A stretch of 64,000 nt of DNA, taken from NCBI GenBank assembly GCA_036346205.1, contig JARFJB010002009.1:2848501-2912500 (forward strand), in the 5' to 3' direction. Shown one piece after another: positions 22,936 through 32,763 of this stretch (positions are counted from its first letter, which is position 1; each line of letters opens with the position of its first letter). Made by a program: the position numbers and the translations under genes. The stretch comes from Vesta saturnalis (Eukaryota; Arthropoda; Insecta; Coleoptera; Lampyridae). Under the pieces are notes generated by a model. That model saw only the letters and a list, made by a program, of their open reading frames with translations. It did not search any database and was not told the DNA's origin.

Positions 22936-23544
22936 CAATGTTATTTATAACTTACTCGATACAATAATTAAAAATATCGCTAATTTAAAATTAACCGCAA
23001 TTAAAACTTTCCGTTAGTGATAGCCTTCACTTTTGTTGTTTTAAATTAAATAAAAAAAATTATTCAGCTAAAATTTATATGTTTATATTTCGAATTCTTA
23101 AATGGTTTAATAAGAACGAGTGGGTGAAATGTCATATACGAGTACCTTGCTTTCACTCCTTCATAAAGTATATACGACATGCTAAAGGACATTGGTAAAC
23201 TATTGCATAAGAATCACGAGTGAAAGAAGATCTATAAATCGATGCAAAAATGGCGATGACCTTAAAAAATGCGAGTGAAAAAAGAAATTGCGATTTTCTT
23301 TTAAGATTGAACTTTAGCTTTTCAACGTAATCTATCTTTCATCAATCTCTATTTTCTGCTCAAAGGAGATAAAACACTAAATAATCAAAATTTCAATGTA
23401 CTTTAATTACAAGATGAAGCAATTAGTATTGCCAAAATTTGTGCATCATTATTAAAATTGTTACAAAAATAATTGTTTTTATAAAGATAATGGTAGAAAT
23501 TCAAATATTTAATAAGTGATGGAATGTAGATAAACAGTACGTAC
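22936..23544. other. First-intron DNA next to host exon 1
   Basis: AT-rich sequence without repeats or frames; it would be the 5' end of the large intron. Confidence 0.4.
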
Positions 23545-23596
23545 CGTTTTTACGATGTATAATATCATTTGGTTCCGCGGTAGTTTCTTCACTCAT
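23545..23596 (-). CDS. Host gene, first coding exon
   Basis: On the minus strand, ATG at 23596 opens 17 codons (MSEETTAEPNDIIHRKN) plus one base, then G|GTACGT, a good splice donor. The ATG follows an A-rich leader (AAAAAA). An in-frame stop lies roughly 90 bases upstream with no other in-frame ATG, which supports this start. The phase (one base into the codon) matches the exon at 7506-7567, giving a hydrophilic acidic/serine-rich N-terminus of about 38 residues so far. No signal peptide. The intron between them is about 16 kb and full of transposons, which is usual for large insect genomes. Family unknown; the informative domain must lie left of the window or in exons I missed. Confidence 0.55.
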
Positions 23597-24523
23597 TTTT
23601 TTATAAACTTCTGTCAAACTGTAAACTGTATTCACTGGCAGTGAATGAAGTACAATTGATGAAGGGTGTTGTAGTTAGAGATAATGGAAAATCTTTAACA
23701 ATAAGGCTAGATAAAAAATGTTTAAGTATCTGATTAGTGGATAATCAATCATGAATTCGATTTTATTAAACAATTTTTCTATTGTTTGATTAACTTATAA
23801 CAAATAATTAGCGTCGTTAATTTTTGTTTACAATTGTAATACATTATTCTACGAATTAAAACTTTAACATACCAATCACATTGTTTATTTTAGCATTTCA
23901 CTGTCATAAAGATTATTAACTTCTCTTAAAAATTATATATGCAAATATGAAGGTTTCAGATGTACTGTAAAAAACTATATCATATCAACTCTGAATTAAT
24001 TATACACTTTAAAAATACGTATGGCAATAATAGCTAATAAATGAATTACACCTACGAGTAACTTGATCCATTTTTTACTTCAAGAACGTACGAATTATGA
24101 AATGTTAATCTACAGATAAGGTAGAGTTTACTAAATTAATTGTGAGAGCTGAGATCAAATATGTGTAGGACAAACTGTAAGGTCCTTTAAAGCATATTTG
24201 CTTACATAAAACATATACCTACCGAAGAAAACAAACATTTCGCTTGATTGCAGTAACAATCTAATAATATTCAAACGCAAGTGGCGTTTTCTGAAAAAAT
24301 TGATTTGCACTGCCGGATGACATAGATACATGATTATGTATAGTACCAACTTAGGACATTAATTACATGCAATTAGACTTAGTGATTCAGTTTTATCACA
24401 TTTTGGGAGATATTCAAGGTTTTGTATTTCAGAACTATTTATAAATGGAATTAAAATAAAATTGCAAATTTAGTACAATAATTATAAACAATTGACTACA
24501 ATCAACCATCTTGTTGACGGTAC

Positions 24524-24667
24524 CTTATTTAGAGTAAGTGCCGCAAAAAAACGAAAAGTAAGGCGAACATTGATTTGTGTGATATTGAAAATTAACAAGA
24601 GAATGTTAATAATACTTGTTAATGATAAGATTACAGTTGCTGTATACTCCCAAGGTTCCATATACAT
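24524..24667 (-). CDS. Candidate exon encoding a membrane segment
   Basis: A minus-strand frame of exactly 48 codons from ATG (MYMEPWEYTATVIL) to AAATAAG|GTACCG, a possible donor in phase 0. Residues 10-30 form a strongly hydrophobic stretch (TVILSLTSIINILLLIFNIT) that could be a signal anchor or transmembrane helix. It lies about 0.9 kb upstream of the first coding exon of the minus-strand gene and could be a separate gene or an alternative start. The donor is weak and no acceptor or partner exon was found. The family is not recognised, and a chance frame remains possible. Confidence 0.25.
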
Positions 24668-25385
24668 GATTAAAGTAATAATTAAATATACTATTTATTC
24701 ATTAGTACTACTTTATCAACCTTCCGCTCATACAAAAGTTTATTTACTTTTTAGATTCTTGTCCAGTTCGTCCGTACCCAATATTAACAACAAGTAATGA
24801 GCCAATTGTGTTAATGCTTAGTGTCTAAAAATGTTAAGATGCTTTGTAAATATTTAAAATAAGGCTAAACAATCTACAGTTTGTGTGTAGCAGGTCTCGC
24901 TCACAATATTTTTTTGCAATAGACTTCCTTTTATGGTTAGTGTTATTGTGTACATGACATCCTTTTATAGTTAATGCCATTTAGTGCCTTCGAGTAGGTT
25001 ATGAGGCAAACTAAAAAATATTAATAAGAAATTATGAGCCAATTGTTTTAATGTTTAGTGCTTGAAAATGTAAAATATTCTGAATTTTTGTTTGCAGTTG
25101 GATTAGTCCACAATACATTTTTAAATTCACAAAGCAAAATAAATCGTGAGGTAATTCCTTTTATCTCTAGTACCTAAAAATGTTTTAGCTTCAGTTAAAA
25201 TAAATAAAAAAATTCTGCAATATGTGGGCGGTTAGTTACGTCTATAATACTTTTTGAAATTGACCTTTTTCATGGTTAGTGGAATTTAATGCCCTACAAA
25301 ATAATAACAATAGATTATGAGCCCATTGTTATAATGCTTAGCCAATCGAGGTTCGCATCTTGAAAAGAAAAGGTTACCTTCAAGA

Positions 25386-26294
25386 GTGAAATACAAGTTC
25401 GTCCATTCTCAAAGAAAGCAACGACATCTGCCGACATCGTTTTCAAGATGCCGCCAGGATCCGATGAAGAGCTCGTGTTCCACGACACAGCGTTCGCCTC
25501 CGAGGAGGAGTGCGTCTGTCGCCCTTAGGCCACCACAGAGCAGCGACGCACTGCTTGCCGTCAGTATCCAGAAGAGAAGACTGCCCAAGAAGACTCGACC
25601 AATACCGCCAGAAAACATCGCACCGCTAGCCAAGGTTGAGCCGACACCGCTGATACAACCGCCTCGGTTCCATTAGCCCTGACAGCTTTGTTACCCAAAA
25701 TAAAAAGCCGAAAGAGACCCCACCAACGCCACCCCCGGTGAACAACGTTCCAGACACTGGAGGAGTTCACTGACAGCCCAGCAGTAATGGACCAGACGAC
25801 AACGCAGACTGCAGCAGACACGAGGGAGAGAGTGCCGCCGATAATCCTTCGTCAAAGGGAAAACTGGTCGCTTTCTCTATTGAAGTCAACAAGGAAATCC
25901 AGATTCGGCCTTCCTCACTCCAGGACCGAGACGAACAAATGAGGTATATGGACAGGTGCGGTACGGAGTACCACACCTGTCCATATACCACTCGCCTTCG
26001 TGTCGCCGTAGGGAACTTTCGGCGGAAAACTGGTACTGTCACCAGTGTCTGGAATTCTGCTACGCACGGCGTTACTGTATTGCGGAGGCACGCTGTGTAA
26101 AGTGCGCCGGAGATCACCACTTCAGTCAATGCAGAAAACACCAAACCGACCGAGCCAAGCGAGTTAACTGTGATAGGGACCTTTCCGCTAACTATAGGGG
26201 ATGTCCGAAGTTCCCACGACTTCCACAGCGAAAGAAGACGAAAGCTGCACAGCGACAGACCTCTTGTCATGGTTCGTGCTATTTAGTGCATTAA
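25386..26294 (+). pseudogene. LINE ORF1 (gag-like) relic with CCHC zinc knuckles
   Basis: A GC-rich island inside the AT-rich repeat array, out of character with its surroundings. The plus strand gives a Pro/Arg-rich N-terminal part, then VPPIILRQRENW (about 25830-25865), the conserved entry to the nucleic-acid-binding domain of jockey-group ORF1 proteins. Then come three cysteine clusters: CHQCLEFCYARRYC, CVKCAGDHHFSQC and VNCDRDLSANYRGCPKFPR (26035-26215). These fit CCHC knuckles, except that the first has Cys where His is expected. Such proteins package the LINE RNA. Frameshifts and stops break it and no RT follows, so it is a truncated insertion. A short inverted repeat lies just before the knuckles. 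Confidence 0.8.
25943..25989. repeat. Hairpin with 22-bp arms inside LINE ORF1 relic
   Basis: Arms 25943-25964 and 25968-25989 are inverse complements with a single mismatch; the loop is GGA. Starting with GGTATATGGACAGGTG, the right arm is nearly an exact inverted copy of the left, as produced by a template-switch or fold-back duplication. Confidence 0.9.
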
Positions 26295-27020
26295 AGTAGA
26301 TTATAAAGCAACCGAAGAAATATAACTATAATTGTTCTAATCATAAGTGCCTAAAATGTTTAACTTAATTTTTAAGTACTCAAAATAAATTTTTGAATCC
26401 GTAGTTTACGTGGTCTTAGCTCCCTCAGCAATACCTTTTGTAACTGACCTTTTTCCATAACCAGTTCTATTTAATGCCTTACAATATAAAAGGAGCTAAA
26501 AGGTAATAACAATAGATTATGAGAAAAAAGTGACAATTCTTACTGCGGAGAAAGTTGATTTTTTAAGCTTTCAGAATAAATTTAACACCCTGCAATTTGC
26601 CATTAATAATACACTTTGCAATTGGTCTCTGATCATATTTAGTGTCATAAGTAGGTTATACAGTGCTTAAAAATTTATTAAATTGGTCTTTAAGTAATGA
26701 AAATAAATTAAAAAGATCCACAATGTCTGGATTTGTCTACAATACTTTTCGAAAATAACCTTTTTTTATGGTTACGGTATTTGGTGCCTTAAAGTGGATT
26801 ATAAGGACAAATTGCTCAATCTATACAAGGAATTACAAGACAATGGTTATAATTTTTAGTTGCGTAAAATGTTGATTTTTAAGTATTCAATACAATTTTT
26901 TTTTGAAATTGACCTCTTTTCATGGTTTAGTGCTGTTTGGTGCCTTAAAGTAGCTTACAAAGCGAATTAAAAAATATTAATAACAAATTATGGACCAATG
27001 GTTGTTGCTCGTTGCTCTTC

Positions 27021-27118
27021 ACCTTTCAACCTACATATACGTGTGGAGGTACAGAAGGTTATACAATCGACTATTTTTCTATTGCTAAACTGGCTTATTA
27101 AGTTTCGCTAAGACTGGC
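27021..27118 (+). repeat. Short dispersed repeat preceding GT tract (partner at 40100-40215)
   Basis: CAACCTACAT-A-CGTGTGGAGGTACAGAAGGTTA and CGACTATTTTT...CTTATTA match 40105-40190 (CAACCTACATAACCATGTGTAGGTATAGAAGGTTACG, CGACTTATTAG). Both copies end in an AAGATCGGC/AAGACTGGCC block followed by GT-rich sequence. Confidence 0.6.
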
Positions 27119-27930
27119 CATGTGTGTGTGTGTGTGTGTGGGGGGTGGGAATGTGCGCGGGTGGGTGGGTGTGTTTGTGTACTTGTACGTGTGTGCGAGT
27201 GTGCGTGTGTGCGTGTGTGCGTGTGTGCGTGTGTGCGTGTGTGCGTGTGTGCGTGTGTGCGTGTGTGCGTGTGTGCGTGTGTGCGTGTGTGCGTGTGTGC
27301 GTGTGTGCGTGTGTGCGTGTGTGCGTGTGAGCGCGTGTGCCTGTGTACGTGTGTGCGTATGTGCATGTATACGTATGTGTGTGAGTGCGTGTGTGCGCGT
27401 GTGCGTGTGTGCATGTATGCATGTGCCTGTGTGTCTGTGTGTCCGTGTGCCTGTGTGTGTGTCTGTAAGTCTGTGCGTCTCTGTGTCTGTCTGTGTGTCT
27501 GTGTGTCTGTGTGACTGTGTGTCTGTGTGTCTGTGTGCCTGTGTGTCCGTGTGTCTGTGTGACAGTGTGTCTGTGTGTCTGTGTGTTTGTGTCTGCGTGT
27601 CTGTGTCTCTGTGTATCTGTGTGTCTGTGTCTGTGTGTCTGCGTGTCTGCGTGTCTGTGTGTCTGTGTGTCTGTGTGTCTGTGTGTCTGTGTGTCTGTGT
27701 GTCTGTGTGTCTGTGTGTCTGTGTGTCTGTGTGTCGGTGTGCCTGTGTGTCTGAGTGTCTGTGTGTCTGTGCCTGTGTGTCTGTGTGAGTGTGTGTCTGT
27801 ATGTCTGTGTGTCTGTGTGCCTGTTTGTCTGTGTGTCTGTATGTCTGTGTGTCTGTGTGTCTGTGTGTCTGTGTGTCTGTGTGTCTGTGTGTCTGTGTGT
27901 CTGCGTGTCTGTGTGTCTGTATTTTTATGG
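27118..27930 (+). repeat. Compound GT microsatellite with (GTGTGC)n and (GTGTCT)n arrays
   Basis: About 810 bp. A short GT/GGGT start passes into a regular GTGTGC hexamer array (about 27200-27345), a mixed zone, then a GTGTCT hexamer array (about 27430-27930). All long Val/Cys frames on the plus strand and His/Thr frames on the minus strand in it are repeat artefacts. Confidence 0.95.
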
Positions 27931-28939
27931 TTATAGGTTTATAGTAAGTTACTTTGCGAATTAGATAATATTTGCATCAAATTATGAGCCAAATGATTAG
28001 AACATTTGGTTCCTTAAAATGATTGTTGCTTTTTATGTATTCAAAATAAATCTAAAATGACCTGTTTTCATGATTAGTGATATTTGCTGCCCTAAAATAG
28101 GTTATAAGGTGAATTAAAAAATATTAATAGCATATTAAGGCTTAAATGGTTTCATTATTTAACGTCTAATAATGTTTTTTGCAAACAAAATAAACTCAAA
28201 CGGACCACAATTTGAATGCAGCAGGTCCTGTATACAACAATTTTAGAAGATGGCCTTGTTTCATGGTTACTCGTATTTGTTGTTTGATAATGTTTGTTGA
28301 TCATGAAGCATTCAAAATAGATTTCAAATGACCTCTTTTCATGGTTAGGGGTATTTGGTGTCTTAAAGTAAGTTATAAGGTGTATTAAAAAAAATATTAG
28401 CTTTCTAAGCCAAATGGTTATGCTATTTAGCATCTAAAATGTTTGTTGCTTTCTAAATATCCACTTTTTGAAAATGACTTCTGTTCATGGTTAGTGCAGT
28501 TGTTGCTTTATGGGAGGTATGAGGTGAATTAAAGAAATTTGATCTGCAAATTATGAAACAAGTGGTTCTAATACTTGGCTTTTTAGGTATTAAAAACAGG
28601 TTTAAACAATCTACGATTTGAGTGCAGCTGGTCCCGTCTACTCCTTTTGAAAATAGCCACTTTTCATCGTTATTGCCATTTGGTTTATTTAATTATTTAA
28701 AATACCGTTTATAATTGACTTATATTCATTGCTGGTGCTATTTGATATTAGAGTAGGTTGTATCGCGGATACAAAAGTATTGAAAATAAAGTAAATATCC
28801 GCAACTTACGTTCTGTTGGTCCCATTCACAATACCATTTAAAGTTGACCTCTTTTAATGGTTAATGCTGCTTAGTGTCGTAAAATGAAGTAATAGATTAA
28901 GATCAATCTGTAATGGTTAGTGCTGCTTTACTTAAACTA

Positions 28940-30650
28940 GAGAAATGCTATAGTTGTCGGCAGACCAACGCACCCCTGTTCGGAGGTATTGACCAACACC
29001 GTTATTACGACCTACCCGACCACGCAGTTTCTCAAAATCTCGTTCGCCAAGATCTAGTGCGTAAATTAGAATGAATCTCCGCCAAAACAACACAATTCAC
29101 CAATCTAAACTAGCATTCGAAAATAATTGGACGATGCCACAATATAACGCTAGGTATCGTTCACGTCGAAGATGATTTCTTGGTGACAGAAACTTGTTGG
29201 TCGTGGATAAATAAGAACCACTGTATTATGTATGTCCAGCGCAATTGCATTAACGTTGAACTCTGCTTTTGCCTCACGATCTCTCAGAGAAGCCGCAGCG
29301 CCCCACCTTGAACGCGAATGTGTTGCTTATCAAAGTTAACCAACATAACTTACTCACTAATAAGACCAGACAGCACCTTCGACTACTACCACAACGGCGC
29401 ACGCAATGCTTATACCTTTCTGGATTCCGCCATACCTCTATTTTCTTCCTGTAAAGCAACAAATAATCGCCTAGGAAGTAGAAGATATGCTAAGAAACAA
29501 CATTAAACTCAGATAAAACGCTTAGGATTTAAACCTACGACATTTACTTTGCTAGAGTACCACTTTAACCAATTGATTTTTTTTAATTACATATTTACTT
29601 TTGGACTTATTGGTTCATAACATCAAACTCAGTTCGCCGCTGGTGATTTTAAAGACAAGTGACGGGAAACCAGGCTACTGCATCGATTACAAGTGATTGC
29701 ACTCCCTTACAATAGTCATTAAGATGTAAGACACTATGTGATTTAGCCACACCCAAAATATATTCGGCGCAGGACCTAAACTGTGAGTATTACCAAGTTT
29801 TATTACCAACCGACTCACAGCATTTACCACGATTGATAGATCTATCAGTTCAAGGTTATGCAATTTGACCTAAAGATGTACTGGTTACGTTCCAAGAACT
29901 CATAAAGCAACACCTATTCGCAGGAAACGTGCACAAATTTGTAATGATCTACTTAGATGCCCTAGTATTGAATTGCGAAACCTAGGAAAAACACTTGCAG
30001 CAAGTATGCCTCGCACTGAAATACCTGCAATAGCATGCCCTCCGACTGTCTATAATCAAATACACTTATAAGAACAACTAGCAGGAGTGTATATCTGTAA
30101 GATAGGCGATATCCAAGTGTGGACAGTACTTTGAAGACTTATCACTTGACCACCTGACAAAACACTGAAGTTTTCGCGTTTGTTACTACTGCTATAAAAA
30201 TTTCAACTTGGATAACATGTCCCACCTCATCGATACCGTATTTACAACGTTATCAATGCTCACCTATACCAGCACCATTCTAACGGACATCTATCACTTG
30301 TGCCTGCTAAAGCGTACAAGTACTTCGTGCATTCTTATTACGGTGCACAGATCTCGGTCGCCCAGAGCCAGACGAGACCGCAATTGTTAGATCCCAGTGA
30401 GTTACGAGTTTCTACGCTCCAGCGAGGAGAGGAATTGCGGTGGAAGTGCACCATTCGCCAAAAAAAAAAAGATTTGCAAGATTCGTCACAACCAGAACAA
30501 GTACTTTTCGTTACTCCAACTTTGTACACTGCTATGTAAAAGACCAACAAGTTATCGTGAGCACACAGAACGTACATGTAATCCTGTCAATGTCAACGCG
30601 AGGGCTTGCGCTTATTAAATACGTCTTAGCAACGAGCAGCTAACAAAAGT
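28940..30650 (+). pseudogene. Gypsy-like LTR retrotransposon pol relic
   Basis: Plus-strand fragments read as Ty3/Gypsy reverse transcriptase: SPLVILKTSDGKPGYCIDY (about 29636-29692), the finger motif; then a segment with YQVLLPTDSQHLPRLI (29790-29840); VTFQELIKQHLFAGNVHKFVMIYLDA (29890-29961), where the catalytic YLDD has become YLDA; and EKHLQQVCLALKYLQ (29990-30030). Stops and frameshifts occur every few tens of codons. The flanking sequence 28940-29630 and 30060-30650 has similar base composition and is probably the same element, but I cannot assign its parts. No LTR pair was identified. Confidence 0.65.
29521..29577 (-). repeat. tRNA-Ala(AGC)-like fragment
   Basis: On the minus strand, AATTGGTTAAAGTGG resembles a D arm. 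TACT-CTAGCAA-AGTA forms a 4-bp anticodon stem with a 7-base loop; anticodon AGC, U33 and A37 are in place. GTAGG-TTTAAAT-CCTA resembles a T arm whose B-box GGTTCGAATCC has decayed to GGTTTAAATCC. The acceptor stem is not recognisable. It is a decayed tRNA copy embedded in retroelement sequence. Confidence 0.4.
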
Positions 30651-31291
30651 ACACACACATACCGTTCGTCTCTTGTTACTTAGTGTACACTCTTAGTACA
30701 AGCAAATCCCTAAGCAATGTCTTAGCAACAGACTTTCTTGACGACGACCAAAAATACTAAATCTAACATGCAACTATGAAGCATTTATTTATTAACATTA
30801 GAATCACAATTCCACAGCGATTTACTTTTATTGTTTTTAGGAATTTATAAACGTTTGAAGATAACATTATATGGTCTTCGGAGTAAAAGTGAATTTGTGT
30901 AGCTCAAGCTGTAATATTGGCTTCACTTTGTTTGGCATATCTCTATCTTCACCACATAAAATATCAATTTTGCTCCTAATAACGTGATTTAGCAACAATT
31001 TACGTTAATATGGCTATTACTGTAATTATGACTTTACTTTGAGTCGCATGATAGTAATTTCTGGGTCCAATGTGTCTTAATGTAATAAGAGGCATCAGCC
31101 AACTTATTTGTTTGGAAAGTCAGCCGCATTTTAAGTAATAGCCTAGTTGGACACATTTAGACAGTATATACAAAAGCAGTTATAAACCAACGCTACAATA
31201 ATCTAAAAATTAAAGATAAAAAACTAATAACTAATTTATAAACAAATTTAAAAGTTAAAACAGGTTCTGGAGAGAAAGAGGAACCAATTAA
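30651..31291. other. AT-rich DNA, no supported genes
   Basis: Nothing beyond short frames seen. Confidence 0.4.
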
Positions 31292-31826
31292 AGTACGTCC
31301 CAGAATACCAGAGTGTAATGAGTCATGTTATAAGTTAAATAGTGGCGGTTTTTTTTTGCATGAGACGACCCTTTAAAATTCAACTTAAGCCTGAAGATCA
31401 GAGAACTTATACACGTACGGTTGAGATTTCACTGTATTAAAAATTGTGGATTCATTATTAAACAATTGAAAAGTATTATACATTTATTTTAGATGTGGTT
31501 ATTTCAAACTGCTGATGTTTTGATTAATATAAAATAATTATAAATGTAGTTTACATTAATTTTTTTCATTTAATATCGTCAGTTAACTTGCAGGTTACTT
31601 AGACAAAGCCTTAGTGATTAAATCACTTAATTTTTTTTCTTTTTGTAAGTATTAATAGGTCATAATTGCAATTACAATTATATTTTTTTTAAATATTTTA
31701 TACGAACGTAAGAAACTGAAATGTCAATATATTTTACAGGCCTTATAGTATGTGCGTTTTAGGAGTGCGCCACTGACATGCCGCTGTCACGATGATTTAT
31801 TACTCTCTGATTTTCTGGGACGTACT
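31292..31826. mobile_element. Short element with about 30-bp terminal inverted repeats
   Basis: Left end AGTACGTCCCAGAATACCAG (from 31292) and right end, read on the minus strand, AGTACGTCCCAGAAAATCAG (from 31826) are inverted; the similarity continues through GAGWGTAATRA. The 535-bp interior is AT-rich and non-coding. This fits a MITE. The target duplication is not clear, so the superfamily is left open. Confidence 0.6.
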
Positions 31827-32170
31827 ATAGCTTGATGCATTTTTCCTATTTTTGGACATAATGGTACAATGATAAGTACCAAATTTACGAGATGTATCGC
31901 CCTTTTACATGTTTATCACGGTAAACAATTTTAAATCTAACCTTTCAGTGCTATGTCCTTCTGGAATGATAAATCTTTAATTTAAAGATACGTCACATTA
32001 ACATGCAACATTCATTAAAACAATGATATTAATATGCAAAGATATGAGTGTGAGATGCGGATTTTTGTAAAAAAATATATTTATAAATTTAGAAAAAATG
32101 TTAATTTCTTACTTTAAACTAGATAACAGAAATGCGACCTTGAGGTGATCTGTTTTTTTGAAAGTACCAA
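31827..32170. other. AT-rich spacer
   Basis: No features seen. Confidence 0.4.
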
Positions 32171-32697
32171 ATGACTTCATCGAAGAGCGATTGTAGGGGA
32201 AGTACTCTGGTTTCTAAGATGACTGGATTGCAGCAGTCAGTTAACTTTACGATTTTCTTTTTTAAACTTTTTAAAGGCAAATGTGAATTTGAGTTAATTA
32301 TTTTAATGATGTTTGTGTTAAATGGCCAGATCTATAATGTAAATACGACGCAAAAAGATAACATTGGCGTACCCTTCTCAAAATTCAATATCATTAGACA
32401 GTCTCCTACGTATTTAGGACCCAAAACTTATGGGTTATTTACCTCAAAGTATCAAATCGGTACAAACGTTACATGTATTTAAAAATAATCTCTTAAACCT
32501 ATTGATTGGCGTTTTTATACCATAGAGGAATTCCTAAGTACCATAATGAGATTATTTAATGATAATATAGTTAGATCTATTTGTCACTTGCTGAATTAAT
32601 TTATTAACAATTATATGTATATATTATGTTAGTATTTTATTATTTAGAGTACATTGTTTTGTAATCTGTTTGTACATATCTATTTTATAATCTGTTG
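32171..32697 (+). pseudogene. LINE relic B, C-terminal and 3' end
   Basis: The plus strand carries the typical last part of a LINE reverse-transcriptase ORF: IRQSPTYLGPKTYGLF (about 32391-32437), then after a stop SLKPIDWRF and, one frame over, YTIEEFLSTIMRLF (about 32518-32555), marking the C-terminal helix region. Everything upstream is too decayed to assign, and the catalytic domain is absent, consistent with 5' truncation. It ends next to the ATT microsatellite at 32698, shared with the oppositely oriented LINE C. Confidence 0.6.

Positions 32698-32762
<65 letters not shown>
32698..32762. repeat. (ATT)n microsatellite between two convergent LINEs
   Basis: About 65 bp of perfect ATT followed by a T-run. 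On the minus strand this is A-run plus (TAA)n, the kind of tail carried by I-clade LINEs, so it may be the 3' tail of LINE C. It also abuts the 3' end of LINE B on the plus strand. Confidence 0.9.

Positions 32763-32763
<1 letters not shown>

Larger units (their letters stand above)
24820..28930 (+). repeat. Degenerate tandem repeat array (about 150-300-bp spacing)
   Basis: A recurring block reads roughly TTTTCATGGTTAGTGCTATTTGGTGCCTTAAAGTAGGTTATAAGG, then AATTAAAAAATATTAATAAC-AATTATGAGCCAAATGG, then TTAGTG-CTAAAATGTT, then AAGTATTCAAAATAAATTTAAACAATC-GCA, then ACAATACTTTTTGAAATTGACC. I find the ATGGTTAGTG-type block near 24931, 25275, 26768, 26925, 28070, 28263, 28340, 28490, 28670, 28726, 28856 and 28915. 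Units are strongly diverged and many are truncated. The array is split by a LINE ORF1 fragment and a large microsatellite. Confidence 0.75.

Noticed and set aside
25409..26270. Minus-strand frames over the LINE ORF1 relic, up to 167 codons
   Set aside because: Antisense shadows made possible by the higher GC content; the zinc knuckles are on the plus strand.
27118..27936. Long Val/Cys and His/Thr open frames, up to 222 codons
   Set aside because: They are translations of GT hexamer repeats and exist in several frames and on both strands.
32698..32762. CRISPR-like regular repeats
   Set aside because: Simple ATT microsatellite; no spacers, and the window is eukaryotic.
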